Assembly: GCA_018657625.1 (NCBI GenBank) | Contig: JABHWU010000045.1 | Span: 1 to 34,158, forward strand | Direction of reading: 5' to 3' | Length of the DNA: 34,158 nucleotides | DNA from: Deltaproteobacteria bacterium | Lineage (GTDB): Bacteria; SAR324; XYD2-FULL-50-16 | In this document: piece after piece, positions 17,464 through 23,495 of the stretch | How the letters are laid out: each line of letters begins with the position of its first letter | Numbering within the stretch: the stretch's first letter is position 1 | The notes under the pieces: model-generated | The model's database searches: none | What the model saw: only the letters and a program-made list of their open reading frames with translations | What the model was told of the DNA's origin: nothing | Program-made: the position numbers and the translations under genes

Positions 17464-18345
17464 CTATTGTTTGTTTTTTTTATTTGCTTCTTTTCCAACT
17501 ACAAGATTGCTCTTTTTATTTGCTTTGTTCTCCAAACGCAAATCTACAGCATTTTCTGAGCTAACAATACTTTTACCGGTTTGTGATTCAATTTCCTTTC
17601 TTGCTGTTCCGGCAACATGTCCACCTTGCCTTGCAATTACTTTGTTTTCGATAAAGCTACTTGGGTTTTTATTTTTAGATATTTCTGTAGTGGAAGCTTC
17701 AGCAAGCATATTTAACACCAACTCGAGGTTGGTCATGTTATCTCTGAGATTTTGCTTTTTAAGTCCTTTAAATTTTTTATAATCCTTAACACTTTTATCT
17801 GCCCAGGCTTTGGTAATTTCATCAGTCAATATAGCGTATTCCAATCCTTTTTTTACGCCACGATCTTGCCATTCATCAGTAAGTTCTTTTCTAACTTCAA
17901 TGCTTTTCAGTCGTTGGTTTATCCATTCTTTAGAATAACCTTTTTTGAGATAGGTTTGCATTGCACGATCAAATGCTAGTTCAGGGTCTTCAGTTTCTTC
18001 TATGCGTTCATATCCAATTTTTGCTAGCCATAGTTTAAAAGGTTCTGCTTTAGGAGATGGAATAGACTGAATTGTGCGAAGCAAGTCTTCGGTACTAAAA
18101 CAGTCTGTGTTGTAATTTTTCCCATCCGAGGCAGGCATTTTGAGGTGTACGATATTATCGTACACCTCACTACCTTCTTTTTTTAACTTTGATTTTAGAT
18201 CAGACCAATATCTTCTGGGATTGGAAGTATCACTAAGAATAGCTACTATATCAATTATAGAAAAAAACCATTGTTCGTTTTCTTCATCCCAGTGACGACG
18301 GACTTCTTTTTGATTAAACAGGATAATTGAATTTTCTTTTTTCAC
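17464..18345 (-). CDS. DinD/Bro-N family protein (phage antirepressor-like)
   Basis: The 293-aa protein starts at GTG 18345 with AGAGA about 9 bases upstream. The N-terminal ~110 residues form a Bro-N domain (VRRHWDEENEQWFFSIIDIV, then NPRRYWSDLKSKL). The C-terminal half has the family-conserved FKGLKKQNLRDNMTNLELV, LAEASTTEISK, GGHVAGTARKEIE and TGKSIVSSENA. Members include E. coli DNA-damage-inducible protein D and many prophage and mobile-island genes. The biochemical role is unsettled, though Bro-N domains bind DNA. The gene is intact and flanked by a recombinase fragment and an intron fragment, so it is probably cargo of a mobile element. No LexA-like box was identified upstream. Confidence 0.85.
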   Translation of the reverse strand: MKKENSIILFNQKEVRRHWDEENEQWFFSIIDIVAILSDTSNPRRYWSDLKSKLKKEGSEVYDNIVHLKMPASDGKNYNTDCFSTEDLLRTIQSIPSPKAEPFKLWLAKIGYERIEETEDPELAFDRAMQTYLKKGYSKEWINQRLKSIEVRKELTDEWQDRGVKKGLEYAILTDEITKAWADKSVKDYKKFKGLKKQNLRDNMTNLELVLNMLAEASTTEISKNKNPSSFIENKVIARQGGHVAGTARKEIESQTGKSIVSSENAVDLRLENKANKKSNLVVGKEANKKNKQ

Positions 18346-18454
18346 GACGATTCTCTTTAAGTATTACCAATGTGTTTTTTTACAGTTTCAGTTTTAAACC
18401 ATAATCTCTTTGGTTGAATTAGGGAATGTATTTAGAGAACCGAACACTTAACTA

Positions 18455-18549
18455 AGCAGCGGCTACCACAGACGTTACTTAACGAAAATAGTGCCAGTTT
18501 GGTAAACTCAGCCGACCGAGGGCACTATGCCGTCTGCTCTAGTTTTTTT
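18455..18549 (+). terminator. Large nested hairpin ending in a T-run
   Basis: Inner arms ATAGTGCC (18488-18495) and GGCACTAT (18521-18528) pair perfectly, with a small stem AGTTT/AAACT inside. The next bases, GCCGTCTGCT (18529-18538), pair with AGCAGCGGC (18455-18463) with one bulge. CTAG and seven T follow. This resembles a strong terminator and ends exactly where the intron-like sequence begins. Its host gene is unknown. Confidence 0.45.
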
Positions 18550-18625
18550 GTGTACGCCCAGCATGGTCGTACTCTTATCGGGTGAAAGTTCCGTGTCGGC
18601 AAAGCCATTGTCAGGGTGGAAATTG
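18550..18625 (+). mobile_element. Group II intron 5' end fragment
   Basis: GTGTACGCCCAGCATGG followed by ATCGGGTGAAAGTTCCG resembles the conserved 5' end and first domain I helices of bacterial group II introns (GUGYGCCCAGCAUGG ... GGUGAAAGUCC). No domain V, 3' end or reverse-transcriptase ORF follows, so only the first ~75 bases survive. It starts directly after a hairpin with a T-run, the preferred target of group IIC-type introns. Confidence 0.55.
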
Positions 18626-18751
18626 CAAATATAAAAACATTTCCAAAAAGCTCAGTTTGAAAAATATTTTTCTTCACTACTATTTCTTCCAAAAGACCAT
18701 TCTATAATTTTCAAATAAAAATTTTTCCCGTTTTCGTAAAAACTGAGATTA

Positions 18752-19073
18752 TTAATTAAGTAACTTAATTAAACCAAATTTAATCTTGAAAATTCTTCAA
18801 TTTTTTTGTAAGTTTTATTATTCGCATAAAGGGGATTATGCGAATAATAATTTTCATGATTTTTCATTTAACTAAAAAATGAAAATCACAGTTTTGGGAG
18901 TCTCATTTTTTTTAACCAGTCGATTAATTTAAATAAGTTACTCAATTAGAAAAAAATCCTCAAACTGGAAATTATAATTCACTTTTTTCTTTTGAAGGTA
19001 AAAACGGAAATTCCGATTTTGGGGTCTCAATTTTTTTAACCAACTGATCAATTTAATAAAGTTACTAAATTAA
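18752..19073 (+). promoter_or_regulatory. Recombinase leader with three related sites and repeats
   Basis: A near-perfect palindrome at 18752-18772 has arms TTAATTAAGT and ACTTAATTAA around one A. Related versions occur at about 18929-18949 and 19051-19073 (AAGTTACT then C or A and AATTA), each at the end of a ~75-bp direct repeat (18875-18949 and 18999-19073; shared core TTTTGGG, GTCTCA, TTTTTTTAACCA). A perfect 15-bp hairpin (TTATTATTCGCATAA, 18815-18829, with its complement at 18836-18850) lies between. The last site abuts the recombinase ATG and leaves no room for a normal ribosome site. A TATAAT at 18973-18978 is a possible -10 box. These may be operators or recombination core sites. Confidence 0.5.
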
Positions 19074-19075
19074 AA

Positions 19076-20017
19076 ATGAAAAACGCTCTTCAAACCAAAA
19101 ATCAAAATAAAAAACTGGAAATTATCAATCAGGTTCCGGAAGAACTGTTATGGATTAATAATTTTAATAGTAAAAGATCAAGGCAGACTTATCAAATTGC
19201 GACCAAAAAATTTATTGACTTTTTTAAGATCAAAACAGCTGAAGAACTTCGAACAATCACCCATGCTCATATCATCGCTTTTAAAAATCATCTGCAGGAA
19301 AGTGAACAAAGTCCTAAAACCATCAACAACCGTTTATCTGCCTTATCATCACTGTTTAATCATTTGATTGAGCACCAGGTCGTTTTTATCAACCCGGTAC
19401 AATCGGTGAAAAGAATGCGGATAAACTCAAATCGAGTGGAAGCCAAAGTCTTAAGCCCTCGTCAAGCTAGAAGGATGATCAATGCCCCTGATCTTTTAAA
19501 AGGTCAGGGCATCAGAGACCGGGCCATACTGGGAACCCTCTTTTTCACCGGTTGCCGGGTTTCTGAACTTTGTAAATTGAAAGTAAAAGACTATTATGAG
19601 GAACAAGGATTCTGGATTTTAGATTTTGTAACCAAAGGTGGAAAAAGAAACCGATTGGCTGTCAACCAGGAGTTACAGGTTTTTTTAAATGCGTATCTGG
19701 AGCAAAGTGGGCATAATGATGAAAAAGATTCTCCTTTAATCCTGCCAATTAAAATGAATCCTAATTTAAACCAGGTCCGTTTTATTTCCAGTAGACAAGT
19801 TCAACTGTTATGGAAAAGATATGCTGAAAAAAACCAAATTCAAGGAACAACACCCCATTCGGCCCGGGCAACATTCATCACCCAGGCTTTAGAAAACAAT
19901 TGCCCCTTGGATACTGTTCAAAAAAGTGTCGGGCATTCTCAGATCAAAACGACTCAGATGTACGATAAAAGGGTAGCGAAGTACCGAGAAAGCGCCAGCT
20001 TTGCGGTGAGGTATTGA
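19076..20017 (+). CDS. Tyrosine recombinase (integrase, XerC/D-like)
   Basis: The 313-aa protein has an N-terminal SAM-like core-binding domain (about 20-105) and a catalytic domain with R161 in TGCRVSEL, K187 in TKGGKRN, H261 and R264 in HSARATF, H287 in VGHSQ and the nucleophile Y296 in QMYDKR. The set R-K-H-R-H-Y is complete, so it should cut and rejoin DNA. The length and the compact form without an arm-binding domain resemble Xer and integron/ISCR-associated recombinases more than phage lambda-type integrases. Its promoter region carries repeated palindromes, and its own 3' end is duplicated 750 bp downstream, which suggests it acts on sites at or near its gene end. Confidence 0.92.
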   Translation: MKNALQTKNQNKKLEIINQVPEELLWINNFNSKRSRQTYQIATKKFIDFFKIKTAEELRTITHAHIIAFKNHLQESEQSPKTINNRLSALSSLFNHLIEHQVVFINPVQSVKRMRINSNRVEAKVLSPRQARRMINAPDLLKGQGIRDRAILGTLFFTGCRVSELCKLKVKDYYEEQGFWILDFVTKGGKRNRLAVNQELQVFLNAYLEQSGHNDEKDSPLILPIKMNPNLNQVRFISSRQVQLLWKRYAEKNQIQGTTPHSARATFITQALENNCPLDTVQKSVGHSQIKTTQMYDKRVAKYRESASFAVRY

Positions 20018-20049
20018 GTGATTTGTTTTTTACACTATATATATAGTGT
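19943..20049 (+). repeat. Recombinase 3'-end repeat, copy 1
   Basis: This copy contains the last 25 codons of the recombinase gene and 32 bp of downstream DNA ending in the perfect palindrome ACACTATATATATAGTGT (20032-20049). It matches 20695-20800 at roughly 85 percent in the same orientation. The toxin-antitoxin module starts immediately after it. Confidence 0.85.
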
Positions 20050-20071
20050 CATTTAATCCGCGTTACTGTTC

Positions 20072-20383
20072 TTAAATTCCATATGTTTTGTTGTGAGGAC
20101 CTAGAAGAATGAATTTGATTGTTTGATCATGTGTGCTTTTGCAATCTGAACACTGCACCACAAGATCATCTCCTTTTTTGCGACACACCTCGCAAAAAAG
20201 GTAAATAATGATAAAATTACGTTTAACCGACGATGAATAAAACCCTTGCCAGTTGCCTTTTAATGGCTCACCAACAGCTACCGGGTTTTGAATGATCATA
20301 TCAACTTTTTTCTTGACCGCTTTTTTAATCGAGGCGTGTTTTTTTAGAGCTTTTAAAAAAGCTTCTTCAAACTTTATTTCCAT
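20072..20383 (-). CDS. RelE-family toxin with a four-cysteine insert
   Basis: The 103-aa protein has the RelE/ParE layout: N-terminal helices (FLKALKKHASIKKAVKKKV), the strand pattern NPVAVGEPLKGNWQGFYSSS followed by VKRNFIIIYLF, and a final strand FILLGPHNKTYG. Such toxins inhibit translation by cutting mRNA on the ribosome. Between the last strands, C-x2-C and C-x2-C pairs (CEVCRKKG...CSDCKS) could bind a metal. The antitoxin stop and this start overlap as TGATG, implying translational coupling. The module is divergent in direction from the recombinase and is contained exactly between the two recombinase-end repeats. It looks complete. Confidence 0.82.
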   Translation of the reverse strand: MEIKFEEAFLKALKKHASIKKAVKKKVDMIIQNPVAVGEPLKGNWQGFYSSSVKRNFIIIYLFCEVCRKKGDDLVVQCSDCKSTHDQTIKFILLGPHNKTYGI

Positions 20384-20640
20384 CAGTCGCCAAATACCTC
20401 ATCATAAGAGTGCCAATTGGCAGATCCATTACGAAGCTTGTTTTGTGATTCCTCCATTGCCGATTGAAATTTAGGATGAGATAATATTGTTTCAGAGTTT
20501 TGGCTTTCAACCTTACGTTTCAATGTCAACAAATATTGAGTCATTATATCCGCAACTGTGATACGGTTTTCTGCAGCAAATATTTTAGCGAAATCTGCAA
20601 GATCTTGATCAAGACTTATGTTAATTTTAGTTTTAGGCAT
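20383..20640 (-). CDS. Antitoxin, probable ribbon-helix-helix type
   Basis: The 85-aa protein begins KTKINISLDQDLADFAKIFA followed by AENRITVADIMTQYLL, which fits a ribbon-helix-helix DNA-binding segment (a strand with alternating residues, then two helices). The acidic, flexible C-terminus (ANWHSYDEVFGD) would wrap the toxin. Antitoxins of this design repress their own operon and neutralise the paired RelE toxin. It is first in the operon with a strong AAGGAG site and a consensus promoter. Exact family naming (RelB, ParD or other) cannot be settled by eye. Confidence 0.75.
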   Translation of the reverse strand: MPKTKINISLDQDLADFAKIFAAENRITVADIMTQYLLTLKRKVESQNSETILSHPKFQSAMEESQNKLRNGSANWHSYDEVFGD

Positions 20641-20646
20641 TTTAAT

Positions 20647-20692
20647 CTCCTTGTATAATTCCTATTATGCGCCTACCGGGAAATACTGTCAA
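20647..20692 (-). promoter_or_regulatory. Promoter and ribosome site of the RelE-type module
   Basis: On the minus strand TTGACA (20692-20687) and CATAAT (20669-20664) are 17 bp apart, close to sigma-70 consensus, followed by AAGGAG (20652-20647) 6 bp before the antitoxin ATG. The -35 box ends within a few bases of the second recombinase-end repeat, so the module carries its complete promoter inside the insert. Confidence 0.75.
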
Positions 20693-20694
20693 GA

Positions 20695-20800
20695 ATCAAA
20701 ACGATTCAGATGTACGATAAAAGAATAGTTAAGTACCGATAAAGCGCCCGGCTTTTCGGTGTGGTATTGATTGAATGGGTTTTTACACTATATATAGTGT
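20695..20800 (+). repeat. Recombinase 3'-end repeat, copy 2
   Basis: This copy repeats the recombinase end but is decayed. It reads IKTIQMYDKRIVKYR, then a stop codon and a one-base insertion. It ends in the palindrome ACACTATATATAGTGT (20785-20800), 2 bp shorter than in copy 1. Directly after it comes foreign coding sequence (MttB-like tail). Confidence 0.85.
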
Positions 20801-21215
20801 AATTCATATGGGATGGTCTTTAAAATATTTGAAAAATCACCTTACAGCTATATTGCCCGTTAAAATGACCGATTCAATATTGAGAAGATTAGCCTTGGTG
20901 AAAAGTGTCTTCGGGGATCTCGTTATCAATGAAATTGAAATACCACCAGGTCATTACCTTAGCCATCCCCAGACAGTTCAGCTAATGAAAAGCGAGTTTG
21001 TTTATCCTGAAATTGCTGATCGCCGTTTGCCTGATATTTGGCAAAAAGAGGGAAGTAAAACAATATATGAATAGGCCCATAAAAAAGTAAAAAAGATGTT
21101 GTCCAGCCATTATCCTGAATATGTTGACCCTGCAGCAGATGCCCGAATCCGTGACAAATTCCCCATCATGCTGAAACCGGAAGATATGAAACCTGGAAAC
21201 GACCGCTGGGACTGA
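20801..21215 (+). pseudogene. C-terminal fragment of an MttB-like methyltransferase
   Basis: From about 20914 the frame reads FGDLVINEIEIPPGHYLSHP, then QTVQLMKSEFVYPEIADRRL, and after an in-frame TAG (21072-21074) continues KKVKKMLSSHYPEYVDP and KPEDMKPGNDRWD to TGA 21213. This is the C-terminus of the trimethylamine:corrinoid methyltransferase (MttB/MtgB) superfamily, which demethylates quaternary or tertiary amines in C1 metabolism. The N-terminal ~350 residues are missing, and the fragment joins directly to the recombinase-end repeat. The TAG lies in a variable helix where relatives have ordinary residues, so it is read as a nonsense codon. There is no usable start. Confidence 0.75.
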
Positions 21216-21228
21216 AAGTGAAATAATA

Positions 21229-21270
21229 ATGACATTTGATTTTGCAAATAAGGCTGCTTTAATTACTGGG
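21229..21270 (+). pseudogene. First codons of a short-chain dehydrogenase/reductase
   Basis: An ATG 13 bp after the MttB-like stop starts MTFDFANKAALITG, the usual opening of an SDR Rossmann fold just before its TGxxxGIG motif. Similarity breaks at that Gly. The next residues (EQLSCHETMGP) are not SDR and stop soon after. Its position suggests an SDR gene once followed the methyltransferase in an operon. Confidence 0.45.
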
Positions 21271-21993
21271 GAACAACTATCCTGTCACGAAACAATGGGG
21301 CCATCCAATAAGTTGAAATTATCATTCCATTGCATATAGGAGCGAATCTTATGTTATCCATCGGTCATTTTAAAGCCAATTCCACAGTTTAACGATTCAA
21401 ACATGACCACAAAAAGAAATTATTGCATATGCTTGTTCCATGATTTTAAAATTTAAGAAATGTTCTTCCAATTTCATTTTCCATACTATCTTCAAAAAGT
21501 ACGCTCGAATAATTTCTATCCTAAAAGTTGTCCTAAATTGGACTAACTGTAGCGTATTAAAATGAAATAGAAGGAAATATCGGGATATAGGAATTTTAGA
21601 CCAATTTTTAACAAAAACTACAGGATAGCTGATTATAAGGGGCTACAGAGCAGGCGTTGAAAATATAATGACTGAAATGGGGGTTGAATGGTGGAGGTGA
21701 TTTCTTTTCAATGTTTATAAGGGTTTGTGGGGATGATGGTAGTGGATGGTAGTAAACTTAAAATAATTTTGTTTTTTTATTAATTGGAAAATTAAAGGAC
21801 GGATGGAATTATTAGCCAAATTACGCTTGAAACAATTATGGATTAAGCATTTGAGTCGATTTTAGTTTTTTGATCCCACGAGGTTTGGTCGGAATCAATT
21901 TAACCTGGTTTTTACAAGGTATCCTGGATTAATTATGTTGTTTCAGTTTCGATCTCAAAAGTTGTCAAGTTTTCCTTGTTTTCGGCTTGAGTC
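21271..21993. other. Long non-coding stretch with a diverged repeat
   Basis: No gene is supported in these ~720 bases. At 21687-21735 lies the right copy of the repeat at 16546-16595. A purine-rich stretch with GGTAGTGGATGGTAGT follows at about 21740. The rest is AT-rich and looks like decayed intergenic DNA on both strands. Confidence 0.45.
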
Positions 21994-22839
21994 TCAGCTT
22001 TTTTTAAGAGATTGAAAACTTTCATAGGCTGCGAAGGCATCCATGAGATTTCCTAATTTGGTTTCAATCATACTTTTTGTTGCGTAGGCATCTTTCATGG
22101 TACTATCTAATTTTATCGCCTGTTCACAATGCGCCAAGGCCTGTTTTGGTTCATCCAGCTGAATTAAAAATTTTGCTTTTAATAAAAGCATTTGAGGATC
22201 ATTTTCACTTCTTAGTAATCTTTCCAATTCCATAATCCCCAACATAAAAATATCTTTTGCTTTTTCAGGATCAGGGTGACTGACGCCTTTTTTATACAGA
22301 GCTTTAGCCAGGTTAAACCGAGCAACATCAAAAAACTTATTCTTTTTCACAGCCTTAATAAAAAATTCAATAGCTGAATCATAATTTTTTTGTTTTTGCT
22401 GGATCACCCCCATATTGTTATTGGCCATCGCATTCTGCGGATTATCTTTCAATGTCTTGGCTATAAATAACTTCTTTTTCTCCGCCATGATATTGCGATT
22501 ATCCCCTAAACGATCATACACCTTAATGATTTTATAATAAATATGAATCTGTGTAAAATCGATACCAAGCGCCCGCTGATAATATTCAATGGCGGTTTTT
22601 GCATTTTGAATACCACCCCATTCAAGGTAAGTGTCTCCGATGCCTAAATAGGCCTGCATGCACTGGGAATCTTCCTCAATAACCATTTTATAAGCAGATA
22701 GGGCTTGGTCATACTGTTCTTTTTCAAAGAGCTTTTTCCCGTATCTTAGATATTTTTGAACGGGGTTGCCAAAATAGTTAAATGGATTCAAGCGTTCCTT
22801 AAATTTTTTCTTAGAGGTCATCATAATTCTTTTCACCAT
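21994..22839 (-). CDS. TPR-repeat protein
   Basis: The 281-aa protein consists mainly of tetratricopeptide repeats, seen as helix pairs with A-x-x-x-Y and a final Pro or Asp: YDQALSAYKMVIEEDSQCMQ, AKTAIEYYQRALGIDFTQI, NAMANNNMGVIQQKQKNYDS and PKQALAHCEQAIKLDSTMK. TPR proteins act as scaffolds for protein complexes. There is no signal peptide, so it is probably cytoplasmic. The basic N-terminus (KKKFKERLNPFNYFG) is variable, and an ATG six codons later is an alternative start. It has the same orientation as the signalling cluster but is separated by 656 bp, so cotranscription is doubtful. Confidence 0.8.
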   Translation of the reverse strand: MVKRIMMTSKKKFKERLNPFNYFGNPVQKYLRYGKKLFEKEQYDQALSAYKMVIEEDSQCMQAYLGIGDTYLEWGGIQNAKTAIEYYQRALGIDFTQIHIYYKIIKVYDRLGDNRNIMAEKKKLFIAKTLKDNPQNAMANNNMGVIQQKQKNYDSAIEFFIKAVKKNKFFDVARFNLAKALYKKGVSHPDPEKAKDIFMLGIMELERLLRSENDPQMLLLKAKFLIQLDEPKQALAHCEQAIKLDSTMKDAYATKSMIETKLGNLMDAFAAYESFQSLKKS

Positions 22840-23495
22840 AAATTTAGCTACTCTTTGAGGAGTTTATTTTGGACCTGACATCGTTTCAAAATAATATTAT
22901 TTACTCCCGGAAGCATTTAAAGATTCAGTTTTTGGGTTTTTCGAATTAAAGATACACCTGCTCAGGTGGTTAAATTTTTTTTAAGGTTGATACTATTTTA
23001 TTCAAAAAAATATTTAACTTTCATTAACAAAAGATAACAGTAAATAATTCTGGTGTTCAAAAGCCGACAAAATAATCGTTTGAAAACCAGAATTAATTTG
23101 TCATAGAATCAGTCGGTTTTTCTTGCTTTATAGCAACGGCCATTTATATTGTCATTTGACGGAGCCCTGTGGTGTCTGTTTGAAACTACGAAAACAAGTT
23201 CATGTCACCTCAGTTTTATTATATGGCGTTCTAAATTTGAGTCAATAAGAATGACGATTGATATCATTGAGAGCCGGATAATTTCCGATTTCTGTGCTTC
23301 TTATCGGTGATGTCATAGAAAATATTTCAATCGCAGTCTTCGTGCTTTGGCTTTCTTTTAAGATAAGCTTTATTTAGCACCTTCACGACCGTCCATCAGG
23401 TTATCAATTATTTTGCCCGGTAAGCAACCCGGTTACTATAAATAGATCCTGGAACAAGCAATTCATTCACCGGGTCTCCGGGTTTTCCGCTATAG
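22840..23495. other. Intergenic region with a long inverted repeat
   Basis: No coding frame is supported in these ~650 bases. At 23045-23061 TAATTCTGGTGTTCAAA pairs with 23079-23095 TTTGAAAACCAGAATTA at 16 of 17 positions around a 17-base loop. A smaller palindrome, CACCTGCTCAGGTG, is near 22950 and is followed by a T-rich stretch. Either could end transcription or belong to a small non-autonomous element. Confidence 0.45.

Noticed and set aside
18450..18540. Nested hairpin as an integron attC site
   Set aside because: Paired core sites of the RYYYAAC/GTTRRRY form at both ends are not present, and the T-run plus following intron-like end fit a terminator better.
18875..19073. Repeats upstream of the recombinase as a CRISPR array
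   Set aside because: Only two long, imperfect copies exist, there is no regular repeat-spacer pattern and no cas gene.
20775..20913. ATG at 20775 as the start of an independent gene for the MttB-like fragment
   Set aside because: The start lies inside the recombinase-end repeat, upstream of its palindrome, so it is a chance frame fusion at the junction.
21072..21074. In-frame TAG in the MttB-like fragment as a pyrrolysine codon
   Set aside because: True MttB carries pyrrolysine near the middle of the protein in the active site. This TAG is in the C-terminal helical tail, the gene lacks its N-terminal two thirds, and no pyl genes are seen.
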